Source: Plazaster borealis
Taxonomy: Eukaryota; Echinodermata; Asteroidea; Forcipulatida; Labidiasteridae
DNA: 64,000 bases
Direction: 5' to 3'
Assembly (NCBI GenBank): GCA_021014325.1
Contig: CM037474.1
Span: forward strand, 186,001 to 250,000
Made by a program: the position numbers and the translations under genes. Of this stretch, positions 1 to 12,109 are shown in pieces; positions within the stretch are counted from its first letter, which is position 1, and each line of letters opens with the position of its first letter. Under the pieces are notes generated by a model, which searched no databases, was not told where the DNA came from, and saw nothing but the letters and a program-made list of their open reading frames with translations.

Positions 1-204
1 CAATTTAGAGTTGTACACGGTATTCTCAAATTAAGCTCTGTGAGTACTAATTAAATTATTTTTGTATGGTTTATTTCAGTGTAAATACCCAAAACATAAT
101 AATTGTGACAAGTGTAAGCCATTAAAAAAATCAAAATCAAAATACAGGATTGAAATTGTGGGTGTACAATGTAATTATAATAATCACATTTGTGTGCTTG
201 TCAG

Positions 205-328
205 GGCACTTGTGCTACTAGCGCTCCCAGTATTACTAACAGCTACATCTTCTTCGAAATTCTCCTCGGCGGAATTCTCGAATTCAGAGTCCATGCAATA
301 CTCTGATGGCAAGGGTTCTACAATACAG
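205..328 (+). other. Possible exon, unidentified
   Basis: A stretch open in one frame (part of 62-436) bounded by an acceptor-like TGTGCTTGTCAG and a donor-like AATACAG/GTAAGA. It includes a hydrophobic run (VLVRALVLLALPVLL) followed by a Ser-rich segment. No family is recognised and no neighbouring exon was found, so chance is a fair explanation. Confidence 0.15.
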
Positions 329-466
329 GTAAGAACCAATGAATGCTCGCGGCGGGCGCTTTCTCAGCAACGCAACAGAATGAGAGTATGCGCCCTCTCT
401 TGGCAAAAAATAATTCAGCTACTCTTTTGTGGCTGACTACCACGTGTTTTTATATGAATAAACCAG

Positions 467-492
467 AATAATAATAATAATAATAATAATAA
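467..492. repeat. (AAT)n microsatellite
   Basis: About eight uninterrupted AAT units. Confidence 0.9.
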
Positions 493-2004
493 ATTAATGC
501 AGTAATTAATTGCATCATCACAATATCAGCAAAACAAATTTTCTGTTATAGGGGTTTGGGTACCTTTTGTAGATGAATTTTTTGGCCATGACCTGAATCC
601 CTACTCACTGTGAATGAAGATGTATGTAATATAATTTACCTGTGGAAGTTTCAGCTTCATTAGTCGTCAATTTTTTGAGAAAAAAAGGGAAAATCTCAGA
701 GCGATGTTTTCAGGTGAGTCGTGTAAATACCAGTACTGGCATGACTGGTAATACGTTGTACATGCTAAAATAATTTTTGTGACATTCTTTTACTCATTTC
801 GCAAAAAAATACAGCATCTCGGCAAGTAATATTTGAAGGGAAGCTTTTTACCAACTTCAAACCATGTAAGTTTAATGTAAATCTGCGGAAATTGTGTTTT
901 GTGTCGTACAAAAAGTTCCCAAACCCTTTAACAGTTGTAACGTCCGAAACAAATTTAACATCCAAAACAAAAATTACAATTTCTCAGCTTTAAAGTAGAG
1001 GGTATACTCTAAAGTGAATCAATGATCATGAAGTAATTATGACTCTATTATTTTTAAAACATAGCTAAACATTAAAATTAGATCATTCATATCAAACAAA
1101 TTTCTTGTAAGACAACAAAATGTTTCTGACATTACACTATCTTATTGTCAACGAAAAACTGTCATTTTTTTAATGCAGTTTTTATTCAATCAATCTTATT
1201 TTTTTAAAAATTTTTGTGTGTCATGTTATAAAAACTATATCAATCAATTAATTTAGCTTAAATGTAAAACTAACATGTATACAATGCACAAGTCCAAATT
1301 TAACATAAACTGTTTAAGCTTTCTACAATATTAATCTGGTAAGAATGAAACGCTTAAAATAAAGATACGTTTAAAGATATGTCGGGCATGGCAATGCTGG
1401 ATTTTCTTTAAAACAACCAGACTTTTATTAAAACTAACATTTTATCAACTACAACTACCCATCAGAATTCTATGGCCATACATAATACTTTCTGGTGGCA
1501 CTGTAAGCAAGTTTAAGACGTTACCAAAGTGTTAACACACAGTTTTATCATAACAAAAGTTAAAATGAGGGGAAAATCTGAAGTAAAAACTGATGTCCTG
1601 ATTTAAACCCTTCCTGTTGCTGCTGATTATTTGTTGTTTTGTTTTGTTTTGTTTGTTTAACTGTTGAAATGAGTGAATGCCAACAAGACATCCCTTCATT
1701 CAAGGGTTGCAAAATTATCATTATCAACACATGACCTGTGACATTAAATTTAACTTACCATCCATCCAGGTCATTGAAGAGGAAGCCTCTGTCTATACAA
1801 GAATACGATTCATATTCCATTGTAGTCTTTAAAGCCATGGGTGATCCAGAAGTTCACAGGCTGGGGTTCTCTGCTCTGCATACAAAGACAATAAATTACT
1901 CTTGAATCAAATATGCCCAGGGGAATTTCAATATTCAGGGCTATTTTATAGTGAGACAGTTTACAGCCAATCAGTTCCAGGCAATCTCCTGGAATTAACA
2001 TTCA
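493..2004. other. Non-coding stretch, no gene seen
   Basis: AT-rich, with only short open frames. The part around 640-700 (acctgtggaagtttcagc and following) resembles a piece of the dispersed MITE-like repeat at 31945-32115. A TTTTG-rich tract lies near 1633-1660. Confidence 0.5.
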
Positions 2005-3127
2005 CATTCAAAAATTGGAACATGGAACATGGTCAAGCTGCAGGCAACAGGCCCCTATTTAGAAATTGGAAAATGGAACATGGTCAAGCTGCAGGCAACA
2101 GGCCCCAATTTAAAAATTGGAACATGGAACATGGTCAAGCTGCAGGCAACAGGCCCCAATTTAAAAATTGGAACATGGTACATGGTCAAGCTGCAGGCAA
2201 CAGGCCCCTATATAAAAATTGGAACATGGTACATGGTCAAGCTGCAGGCAACAGGCCCCTATTTAAAAATTGGAACATGGTACATGGTCAAGCTGCAGGC
2301 AACAGGCCCCTATATGAACATGGAACATGGTCAAGCTGCAGGCAACAGGCCCCTATATAAAAATTGGAACATGGAACATGGTCAAGCTGCAGGCAACAGG
2401 CCCCTATTTAAAAATTGGAACATGGAACATGGTCAAGCTGCAGGCAACAGGCCCCAATTTAAAAATTGGAACATGGAACATGGTCAAGCTGCAGGCAACA
2501 GGCCCCTATTTAAAAATTGGAACATGGAACATGGTCAAGCTGCAGGCAACAGGCCCCTATTTAAAAATTGGAACATGGAACATGGTCAAGCTGCAGGCAA
2601 CAGGCCCCAATTTAAAAATTGGAACATGGAACATGGTCAAGCTGCAGGCAACAGGCCCCTATTTAAAAATTGGAACATGGAACATGGTCAAGCTGCAGGC
2701 AACAGGCCCCAATTTAAAAATTGGAACATGGAACATGGTCAAGCTGCAGGCAACAGGCCCCTATTTAAAAATTGGAACATGGAACATGGTCAAGCTGCAG
2801 GCAACAGGCCCCTATTTAAAAATTGGAACATGGAACATGGTCAAGCTGCAGGCAACAGGCCCCAATTTAAAAATTGGAGCATGGAACATGGTCAAGCTGC
2901 AGGCAACAGGCCCCTATTTAAAAATTGGAACATGGAACATGGTCAAGCTGCAGGCAACAGGCCCCCATTTAAAAATTGGAACATGGAACATGGTCAAGCT
3001 GCAGGCAACAGGCCCCAATTTAAAAATTGGAACATGGAACATGGTCAAGCTGCAGGCAACAGGCCCCAATTTAAAAATTGGAACATGGAACATGGTCAAG
3101 CTGCAGGCAACAGGCCCCTATTTAAAG
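2005..3127 (+). repeat. 51-bp minisatellite, about 22 copies
   Basis: Tandem units of 51 bp beginning AACATGGAACATGGTCAAGC, with variation mainly at cccctattt/ccccaattt and at tggaac/tggtac. One unit near 2311-2325 has lost several bases. Because 51 is a multiple of three and the unit has no stop in two frames, long 17-residue-periodic open frames (NWNMEHGQAAGNRPLFK) run through it. Restriction to a tandem array and openness in two frames argue against a real protein. Confidence 0.96.
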
Positions 3128-3128
3128 G

Positions 3129-3345
3129 CACCTTTTGGCAGCCAGCCACATCAACCCATGACCATGGAGCATAGCCAAAATTCAAAAGTGTCCGATTTAT
3201 CCGGAGGGAGGAAAACCGGAGGGCCCGGAAAAATCCGTTGTGGCACAGGAAAGAACCAACGCAAAACTCTACTCATGTACGCCCTAGCCAGGAATCGAAC
3301 CAGGGGCACAGTGGTGAGTGCCTTCACTAACCATACATGTACATG
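3129..3345 (-). mobile_element. tRNA-derived SINE-like dispersed repeat, copy 1
   Basis: Shares about 215 bp, in the same orientation, with 62725-62950 (ttggcagccagc, catcaacc, gaccat, agaaccaacg, ggaatcgaa and others). Read on the minus strand, the distal end has a B-box-like GGTTCGATTCC after GTTAGTGAAGGCACTCACC, suggesting a tRNA-derived head. It abuts the 51-bp array. Confidence 0.6.
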
Positions 3346-5678
3346 GCACTCGTTTGAATTTTTTGTTGGGATAGTCATGATAGTGTAAAGACACTGGCAG
3401 GAAATAGTCCTTTGTGCTACTACGCTCCTCGAGGTTCTAAACTTGTTGGGAATAAACCTGAATTCTTTATAACAGAGTGGAACTCGTCAGTTTAAACAGA
3501 CCAAGTACATGTAGTATTAAGCCGACATGTACCGTGTCTATTATGTCACTGGCTGGTCAAGTATAAAATACTTTATGTAGTCAATTGATAGGTCTGGTAA
3601 ATTTTAGTATTAAAAGATAAACCCAAAGCAGTCAAAAGATAAACCCTCCAGCTTGACAATCTAACTTTTGGGGTTAAACTAGAATCAGTCAAACTGATGT
3701 AACTTACATACTGTGTAGGAACCCTCCAGACACAGAGAGTTGAACTCAATCGAACTAGAGTCTTATGTCAGTTACAACACTGGTTGTCAGACACTTTAAC
3801 TAGTCCATTGGTAGGGTTGGTAAACTTTTAATAATAAGAGTACAATGAAATTGATTTTATAGTGTATGACAGTGTACGACACTGCCCAGGCGCAATCTGC
3901 AGATTGGGCAAAATTGGGCACCATCTGTAGATTTTGCAAATCCATACAGAATGCACTCAACATTCAGATCCCAAAATGCATTCTGAGCTAAGCACTGTGT
4001 TCTGTTTGACCACATATAGAGAAATCACTTTCCCTACCTCCGTATGATTTTACCGATGCATGACTTTGGTACTAAAAACATTGATTTGGAGCACAGAAAA
4101 TGATCATAATTCATAAGCACAATTAAATTCCTGATATTTATCTTTGACACATTGAGCAGTCCAGCAGGTGACTTTCCTGCTACTCTCTCATGCCTTTCTT
4201 GTCATTTGGGAAATGTTTTGAATCGGATGTTTAGAAAAACTTGGAAAATCGCTGAAACCATGGTTTAACACGTGTGTTGCTTAAGGTGCTAGTAGTAGGC
4301 TGTTATAGTAAAATCTTTTTCAAACAATTTTACTTATGAAACATTGCAGTCTGAAAATATAAATCTTAAGAAGTTAACTGGCATTTAAAATCTGAAAAAC
4401 TGATGTTTGCTTGAAAACATCTTTGTATGAGCAGTGAATTATAATTAATTCCTTATTTTTAGCTGCGCCGGCGGAGCTTCAACACACAGCCTAGATAGGA
4501 ATACTGAAAAACCAAAAGTTGACACAGAAAACACTAACCTTGACCCAAGTCAGACTTTCATCCTTAGTCTTAACCCATACATGTAAGCAAAATAACAACA
4601 GGGCACACCCTTAACGATGTTAGCCTGGCGTATATTGTCTAGAACAACTTCTAACCACTTCTCAACTTGCCCTGTGCAACCAACCTACTTGTTTGAAATG
4701 CTAATATTATTTCTTCATTTTCAGATGTGAATACTAAATTGAAAAAATGTTAATTTGTTTTTGAGTGTGTGAATGTCATTTGACCATTAAACTGGTTGTG
4801 ATTGCTACCATTAATCAGTGCTGGAGAACTCAAGATTGGTCTCGGACTCCAGACCGGTCGGGGACTCGAGACCGGTCTTGGAGCACCGTGACTCGGTCTC
4901 GAACCCTGGGACAGGCTCGAGACCGGGGAAAAATGGGAAATACACGCAACTTAAGCTACCTTTATTGTACGCTGTGTCGCAGTGTCTGGAGGAATGTCTT
5001 GAACTAAGACTAATGCTTGGGGATTGAGGAGAGCTAAAGAAAGTCTTCCCACCTACAGGGTTTTCAACCATACTAACCCAACATTACAACCCCTGCAATA
5101 CATGTATGTAAGCTATCTTGCTTAGAATTCTTTTCATTTAGAGGCACATTTCTAGATGAAATGTTACCCAAAAAAATCAAAATTATTCAAATCAAAAATT
5201 AAAAAAACACTAACTGAGAGAATATGCACGTATGCAGAAAATCGTCTGCCGGCATCTTCCCAAGTTGATGCTCAAATTTTCTCATTTCCTCAAGTTCAAT
5301 CCATGATTCTAAGCACGAAAAACCAACTTGGGTAAATCTGTGAACTTTTGTGTTTTGTGTCTTACTAGAAGTGTACAGAAATCATTTAAATACTTGAAAT
5401 GACTAAACCACGAGTTAGGCCTATGGTTTAAAAGTACGTTTTGCTCTTTATTCGGGGCCAGTGTGTGTGTGTGGGTAGGTGTACACATTCAAACCCGGGA
5501 CCTATAACAAAAGAGGACAATAGGGACCCCGGTTGAGAAAGGTCCCAGTTGGAGAGCAAAAACTTACATGTACCAGAGACTCAGTGAAATGCCAAGCATA
5601 GACCAGACAATCACAAATACCGTCCTATGGTTGAGGATTTAAAACCCGCACTTAGCAAACATCTCGACCAATCAGTGT
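3346..5678. other. Non-coding stretch; degenerate GAGACC repeats
   Basis: No gene recognised. At 3579-3625 and 3800-3845 there are two diverged copies of a segment like tagtcaattgataggtctgg. At 4827-4926 lies a cluster of imperfect copies of GGTCTCG..CTC.AGACCGG, partly self-complementary. Open frames over this cluster look accidental. Confidence 0.5.
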
Positions 5679-5908
5679 AAACCTGGGGAAAACAGACTGG
5701 GTGCCAGAGCTTCGGCTGTAGCCCGCTAACAGGCCAGGCCCGCTTGCGGACTCACTGCACGGGTGTGCTTGTTGCATTATTGTCTTGGCGCTCAGGCTGT
5801 ACATACAGTACATGTAAATGTACATACAACAATGTACTTGTTACTGTACACTGTACACACTCATGACACTACAGCCGAAGCTCCACCCAGTCTGTCTTTC
5901 CCAGGTTT
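5679..5908. mobile_element. Foldback / MITE-like element with about 40-bp inverted termini
   Basis: The left arm 5679-5721 (AAACCTGGGGAAAACAGACT, then GGGTGCCAGAGCTTCGGCTG) is almost the reverse complement of the right arm 5869-5908. The interior is about 145 bp with many TACAT/GTACA palindromes and no coding potential. No target duplication was established. Confidence 0.7.
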
Positions 5909-7077
5909 AATATTTTCTCAATGATGTTTTGAGTGTTATGAATGGATTCATTACACATTCAAGATCAAATCTGTGTTTTTGGAATGTGGGTCAGGATTTT
6001 TGAAAGTGGTAAAAATTGGGCAAATCTGGTCACTAGTCTCTAAAACAAATTCACATACAACATTTCGCACCGTATAATTATTTATAAACCATAATCCAAC
6101 TCGTAACCCTCCGGTCTGCGACTGTCGGGAGGATGGAGGGTTACGATTATCGCAACTACAATACTCATTGACATCGGCATAGGTAGAAAAGTACGCTGGA
6201 CTTTAGGCTAAACAAAGTTCTAAATCTAAATAAGACTACTGTCAGTTGACAGCACTGATAGTCTAGGTATTAACCGACCAAGTACAAATTTCTAAAAGAG
6301 ATTCGAGAAGTACAGTGCCCCAGTTTGTTCTACTTATTTCTAGCTGTAGACTCCCTAGCCTAGTTTGGACTCCTTCCGTTAATATAATAGGTTTTATTTT
6401 TTCAAGTTGTGCAAATGGAAATAAACTTAACAACCACTTACAAACTATAATTCATACAATGCATGCAGTCATGGAGGATCTAACAGTGCAACGAAGACTG
6501 GCATCCTCCGGCATTCCACAACTAGCTCTGGTCCGAGTCAGTGGCAGTGCTACACTTTGTTCGTTGTACTTTTAGATTTACAGACAAATTTAACAAAGAC
6601 AAGTATCAGACATTTAAATTCAATTAAACTTGTTCTCTAAATTATTATTATTCGCTTACCTTGGACAAATTTAAACTCAACAAATCTACTCCGACTTTCG
6701 TTCAGTTTTGAGTTTCCCACCATAGAGCTATCATAGCTCTACAAATATTATGGTTCCCACACACACGTGCAGTAGACTACGTAGACTGCTGGTCCCCTGT
6801 CTTTATCCGCAAGGATGATTACACACAACAACAGAGGGCGCTATGACGAAAAAAATGAACTTCAAAGAGCTGCTTGAGCACAAAAAGTAGCTAAGCACAA
6901 CAAAATGTTGCTTACAAGAATAAGGTTACCAGCCAAAATACCATGTAAATGCAATATTTGTGACTGGTATCCTGATTATTTTACTGTGTAGAATAATAAA
7001 ACAACAATTCTGTTTAAACACAGATACGCAGCAGCGGCGGCCCAGATTGGACATGTCACATGGGACCGTAATTCGGG
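5909..7077. other. Non-coding stretch with one perfect hairpin
   Basis: No gene recognised. At 6102-6145 there is an 11-bp perfect stem, CGTAACCCTCC / GGAGGGTTACG. The segment 6885-6945 (ttaccagccaaaataccatg and flanks) recurs diverged at 30435-30500, so it belongs to a dispersed repeat. Confidence 0.5.
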
Positions 7078-7560
7078 CATGGGGGTAGGGGCAGGGGCAG
7101 CAGGGGGGGGGGGGGTATGTGTAAAAGGTAAGAGGGCAAACATTCATCTTTAAATTAAAAAAGGAGGTTGGTATTGAGGGAAACGGGTTTGGGGGGGGGG
7201 CAAAGAAAGTATGAGGGTTGGCGCAACTGCTGGGGGGGGGGGGTATCCCCTCCTGGAGGTAGAAATTAAATTACCATACAGGAAATTACACAGGAAGGTT
7301 GCCCCGAACCATTATTATAATAATACAAGTTTCGCTATAAGGTTGGAATTGAGGGAAACGGGTTGGGGGGGGGGGCAAAGAAAGTATGAGGGTTGGCGCA
7401 GCTGCTGGTGGGGGGATGGGGGGTATCCCGTCGTGGAGGTAGAAATTAAACTATTAGAAATTACACAGGAATGTTGCGCCCATGGATGTAGAAATTTAAC
7501 TACCGGTACTAGAAATTACACAGGAATGTTGCCCCGACCATTATAATACAAGTTTCGCTA
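7078..7560 (+). repeat. G-run cluster and two about 176-bp tandem copies
   Basis: 7080-7118 has five or more closely spaced runs of four to thirteen G. From 7165 to 7560 two copies of a segment beginning ggttgg.attgagggaaac are arranged head to tail, each with further G runs of 10 to 13. No gene is supported; the run over 7211-7546 is repeat read-through. Confidence 0.75.
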
Positions 7561-7574
7561 TCATTGTAGCATAT

Positions 7575-7755
7575 TGTGGTTCACATAGCCCCAGATATCA
7601 AGCATTAAAAAACATCAATTTTTGGGTGGTTCACATGGACCCATTCATGTGTACAAGAAATCGAGCATTAAAATCATTTTTTGGGGTGGTTCACATGGAC
7701 CCGGTCGGATACGTGAACAAGAAATCATGCAGTAAAAAACATCAATTTTCTTGGT
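7575..7755 (+). repeat. 62-bp repeat, outlying copies
   Basis: Three diverged copies of the unit seen at 8512-9640 (ggttcacatggaccca, gtgtacaagaaatc, gcattaaaa), separated from the main array by about 750 bp of unrelated sequence. Confidence 0.8.
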
Positions 7756-8511
7756 GACAATTCCTTTTATCGTCCTAAGGATAAAAGGCCTTATACTCAG
7801 CGTAATACTAATCTGTCACCGATTACGATGCACAGCAAAATGTCATTAGCTTGCGATTGCCGCGCGCACCCTCACTCGGGCGTTGCAGATATTGCAAAAT
7901 TGTTATGTTCTTACGCTTCTGCTTATTAAAGCGTCAGAACATAACAAGTTTTTGGGGCTCGAATTCTATCTTTCACTTTGTCACAGTCACTTCTTTGATG
8001 AGGACGTACACAATTTTTTCCCACCGCCATCCCACAGGCTCCACCTAATTTTAGGATGGTAATTTGCTTAAATCCTTGGCTAATATTTGAAAAAATATGG
8101 GCATTTTTAAGGGTTCAGACAGCCAACAATTCCATTTTTGGTGGGTTGTGACTAACCTGACATAGTGATTTAATTTGTTGTATTTATTTGATACGGTTGC
8201 CATAGCGCTCGTAAATTTCAGGAGGCTATGATTCCGAATGAATGTTTCATCAGTTGAAGCGCAACTGTTTCCTTTGACTATGTTATTAAACAGGTTTTCA
8301 AGTAATATTGTATTTATTATACAATCATGGAGGTAAAGTTAACATGGTGGAGGCCTACACAATATATTTGGTTTACTATTTTTCAGGGTCTGGTGTACCC
8401 GCCATTTTTGTGTGTGTCCGGTTTGCCAAAACATGCGGTATCCAGCACAAAAAATAAAAACAGTTGTTTTCGACTGCGGCATTATATTTTGTTATTATTG
8501 GAGTCCGAGTA
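7756..8511. other. Unrelated segment between two parts of the 62-bp array
   Basis: Holds two strong inverted repeats: CCTTTTATC / GATAAAAGG near 7764-7790, and TGTTATGTTCTTACGCTT at 7901-7918 against its near-perfect complement ending at 7947 (17 of 18 positions). No gene recognised. It may be an insertion into the array, but I could not define its ends. Confidence 0.5.
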
Positions 8512-9640
8512 TAATGGACCCATTCGGTATGTACAAGAAATCTAGCATTAACAACATTGTTTGGGTGGTTCACCTGGACCCATTCGGTGTGTACAAGAAA
8601 TTAAGCATTCAAAACATTGTTTTTGGTGGTTCACATTGACCCATTTGGTGTGTACAAGAAATCAAGCATTAAAAAACATGGTTCTTTAGGGTTCACCTGG
8701 ACCCATTCGGTATGTACAAGAAATCAAGCATTAAAAAACATGGTTCTTTATGGTTCACCTGGACCCATTCGGTATGTAGACGAAATCAAGCATTAAAAAA
8801 CATGGTTCTTTAGGGTTCACCTGGACCCATTCGGTATGTAGACGAAATCAAGCATTAAAAAACATGGTTCTTTAGGGTTCACCTTGACCCATTCGGTATG
8901 TAGACGAAATCAAGCATTAAAAAACATGGTTCTTTAGGGTTCACCTGGACCCATTCGGTATGTAGACGAAATCAAGCATTAAAAAACATGGTTCTTTATG
9001 GTTCACCTGGACCCATTCGGTATGTAGACGAAATCAAGCATTAAAAAACATGGTTCTTTAGGGTTCACCTGGACCCATTCGGTATGTAGACGAAATCAAG
9101 CATTAAAAAACATGGTTCTTTATGGTTCACCTGGACCCATTCGGTATGTAGACGAAATCAAGCATTAAAAAACATTGTTCTTTATGGTTCATATGGACCC
9201 ATTAGGTGTGTACAAGAAATCAAGCATTAAAACAACAATTTCTTTGTGGTTCACATGGACTTGTTTGGTGTGTCTACAAGAAATCAAGCATTTAAAACAT
9301 TGTTCTTTGTGGTTCATATGGAATCGTTAGGTGACAAGAAATCAAACATTAAAAAAAAATGTTCTTTGTGGCTCATAATGGACCCGTTAGGTGTGTACAA
9401 GAAATCAAGCATTAAAACAAAAATTTCTTTGTGGTTCACATGGACTTGTTAGGTGTGTACAACAAATCAAGCATTAAAAAACATAGTTTTTTTGTGGTTC
9501 ACATAGACCCATTCGGTGTGTACAAGAAATTAAACATTAAAAAACATTGTTTTTTGTGGTTCACTTGGACCCGTTCGGTGTGTACAAGAAATCAAGCATT
9601 AAAAACATCAATTTTTGTGGTTCACGTGTTTATGATGTGT
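8512..9640 (+). repeat. 62-bp tandem array, about 18 copies
   Basis: The unit begins GGTTCACCTGGACCCATTCG and continues through GTATGTAGACGAAATCAAGC to a T-rich end. The central copies (8700-9180) are nearly identical at exactly 62-bp spacing; the edge copies diverge, the usual pattern of an array homogenised from the middle. Confidence 0.95.
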
Positions 9641-9837
9641 TTGTTTGTCATTTAATATATTTTTGATGTGTTTACACTCATGGTTTTTTTTGTAATTATC
9701 GATCGAAAAATAAGGCCCCGGTGCATGTCCGGGTGACGTCATGTGTGGGAGTTATGCTTCGCGGGAACAAATAGAACAACGTTAATTTGTTAATTAATTA
9801 AGTTGTTTTTACAAAGTTTTTTGGGTGATGGAATAAT

Positions 9838-9951
9838 ATGCCAGCATTCTGTGCCTTTGGTGGATGTTTGGTGAATAAATCAGTATTCGCGGAAGCATTT
9901 TCATTTGACCTTCGTCCTTCTACAAAACAATGTAAATTTTACAATGCATAG
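9838..9951 (+). pseudogene. Possible THAP-like zinc-finger start, 37 codons
   Basis: A short frame begins MPAFCAFGGC and ends KFYNA before TAG. An initial Met-Pro followed by Cys-x4-Cys near the N-terminus resembles the start of THAP-type C2CH zinc-finger domains, found in many transposase-derived genes. The rest of a THAP domain (distal Cys-x2-His, AVPTF box) is absent here, so it would be a broken fragment or a first exon. The similarity is short and could be chance. Confidence 0.2.
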
Positions 9952-11068
9952 GTGTTTTACAGTGGGGTAATTCTATTACTAGAATGTTCATTCTACATCA
10001 CACAGTTGTTTCTTGTTTCACATGATCAACATCGTATTTATTTCACACTATAAGCCATACATGTTTAATGTTCAACCTGGCAAAATAAATTGAATATTTA
10101 AACTTACTGTATACACGCATTGCAAAAAAACACACTTCAAAGTAAAAAGAAAAAAGTAAAGTGATTGATACTTTTTAATGAGCATTGATAGCAACAGATA
10201 CTGAAAATATGTTAGAATTAGACAAACAGACCACTATGACAGTAGCGAGTTGCTACATAATTGGTTTGATGACATTAGTCGACAACAGGGTGGACCACGT
10301 GAAGGTTGTCATCTCCCACCCCACAAACTTTAAAATAATTACATGAGTTAACGATCCCAGTGTGCCACACAAAATATTTGCCCCAAATAATTAAATATAA
10401 TTAAACAACAGATGCATGTCACAAACATTTGCAATTAAAAAACCTTGTTAACGAGTACCGGTACTCATAACTCTGTGCTTTGAGTCGAAGATTTAGGAGA
10501 GGTGCGTCAGATTTATTTTATGTATCACTTTTGTTGCAACTATTAATTAAACGGGATCAATTCAACCCGCCACCACCCCCACACACCACCTTTTTTAAGA
10601 ATATATTATTCGTATTTTGTGGGATAAGGACTGACATTGCCTCCTTTTTGATTATTTCCTTTTAAATTTAAGCCGAATTTGTAAGCATAGTTTGGGCGCC
10701 CATCAGTTCAGATGGGGCTACTCCGACCGTCAGTACAAAGGCAAGCTGCCAAGTATAGGCCGATTTTATTTTTCTTTGTTTTGAAAAAATTGTTAGGGCA
10801 AAATTGCCCTTTAATGTTTGTTAACTTTTCCCGTTCAGAAAATGATAAATTTTGTTTGAATAAAAACACTTTCAGCTGCAACAAAAAGGTCAATGAAGTT
10901 TCATAGTATTTTTCTTGTGATCGTGAAAGTATAAGCTACAATTACATAAAACCGCTGCATTTTAAAATACCTAACAACAAGAGTTATCGATCCCAGTGTG
11001 ACACACAAAATATTTACTCCACATTTAATATAATTCAACACCAGATACTATACACCTTTTTTTATACA
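9952..11068. other. Non-coding; dispersed copies of a CGATCCCAGTGTG segment
   Basis: The motif CGATCCCAGTGTG followed by CACAC and an AT-rich tract occurs at about 10352, 10988 and 11215. The cgagtac flank after ccttgtta recurs at 10445 and 11337. This looks like an old irregular duplication. No gene recognised. Confidence 0.5.
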
Positions 11069-11207
11069 ATACACCTCCTATACAATACACCTCCTATACA
11101 ATACACCTCCTATACAATACACCTCCTATACAATACACCTCCTATACACCTGTTATACTATACACCTTTGTTATACTATACACCTTTGTTATACTATACA
11201 CCTTATA
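11069..11207 (+). repeat. 16-bp and 18-bp minisatellites
   Basis: About five copies of CTCCTATACAATACAC followed by about three copies of CTTTGTTATACTATACAC. The second unit looks derived from the first. Confidence 0.9.
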
Positions 11208-11534
11208 ACAATCACCGATCCCAGTGTGCACACTAATTTTAAAACATAATTAACTTATAAAACTAATTAACTTATAATAATAATAATTAACTTATAAAAC
11301 CAAGTACACGTCAGAAACATTTGTACTTTTAAAACCTTGTTAGCGAGTACTCGCGCGCCTACATGCTACATGCTACAAATACATAAAACCGTTGCATGTT
11401 TGTTATACTACCTTATAAACAACATTACCACAAACAATTATGAGATCAAAAGTAAACTTGATTGAGTTTACTTTATAACAAATAAACATTATTTGTTCTG
11501 TAATAAGCCCCTGCTTTACAAATGAACGTTGAAT

Positions 11535-11754
11535 GTTTTATGCTTGTAGCGAGGTACTTCATATACCAGCATAAAACTTGTTCATAATTGCACTGAGGTA
11601 CTTCAATGCAAATATGATATTCTTGCATACTTGTAATGGGTACCTCATTACAAGAATGCAATCGTTCATAGAAATACATAAACTTGTAAGAAGTACCTCG
11701 TTACAAGTATATGCATTTGGTCAACACACTTGCAATAGGTACAAGTTTGTTGAC
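11535..11754. repeat. Five consecutive imperfect palindromes around GGTAC cores
   Basis: Inverted repeats at 11535-11577 (arms GTTTTATGCT/AGCATAAAAC), 11588-11611, 11623-11661 (TTGCATACTTGTAATGGGTA as left half), 11682-11708 (ACTTGTAA/TTACAAGT) and 11720-11754 (GTCAACA/TGTTGAC). Centres are 42 to 53 bp apart and each has a GGTAC or GTACC core, so this is a tandem array of related palindromes. Confidence 0.75.
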
Positions 11755-12109
11755 AACATTCTGAACAAACTACCATTTCATTTGTAGTTAAATATTTCAG
11801 CTTCAGGGAACAACGATATTTTAAAAAAAATTGTGAAGAAAAAAACCCAACATACATAAAAGAGTAAAATCAACTAACCGCCAATCAATTTTTAAACTTC
11901 ATATAAAACAGTATTCACTCTCTTCTTTTAATTTAATGCTTCCATTCTTGGAACATCCGAGTGTGTAACCATTACAATAATTATTTCTTTTGCAACGTTA
12001 CCCCCTCTGGTGCCCTAACCTGCGGAGTGAAAAACCAGAGATAAAAACTCTTGCGATAAAAGACTCTGGAAAACCCCGCGAATATAACATAATATTGGTA
12101 ATTATCATG

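Noticed and set aside
8512..9640. CRISPR-like array
   Set aside because: The 62-bp units are contiguous with no unique spacers, and the sequence is eukaryotic.
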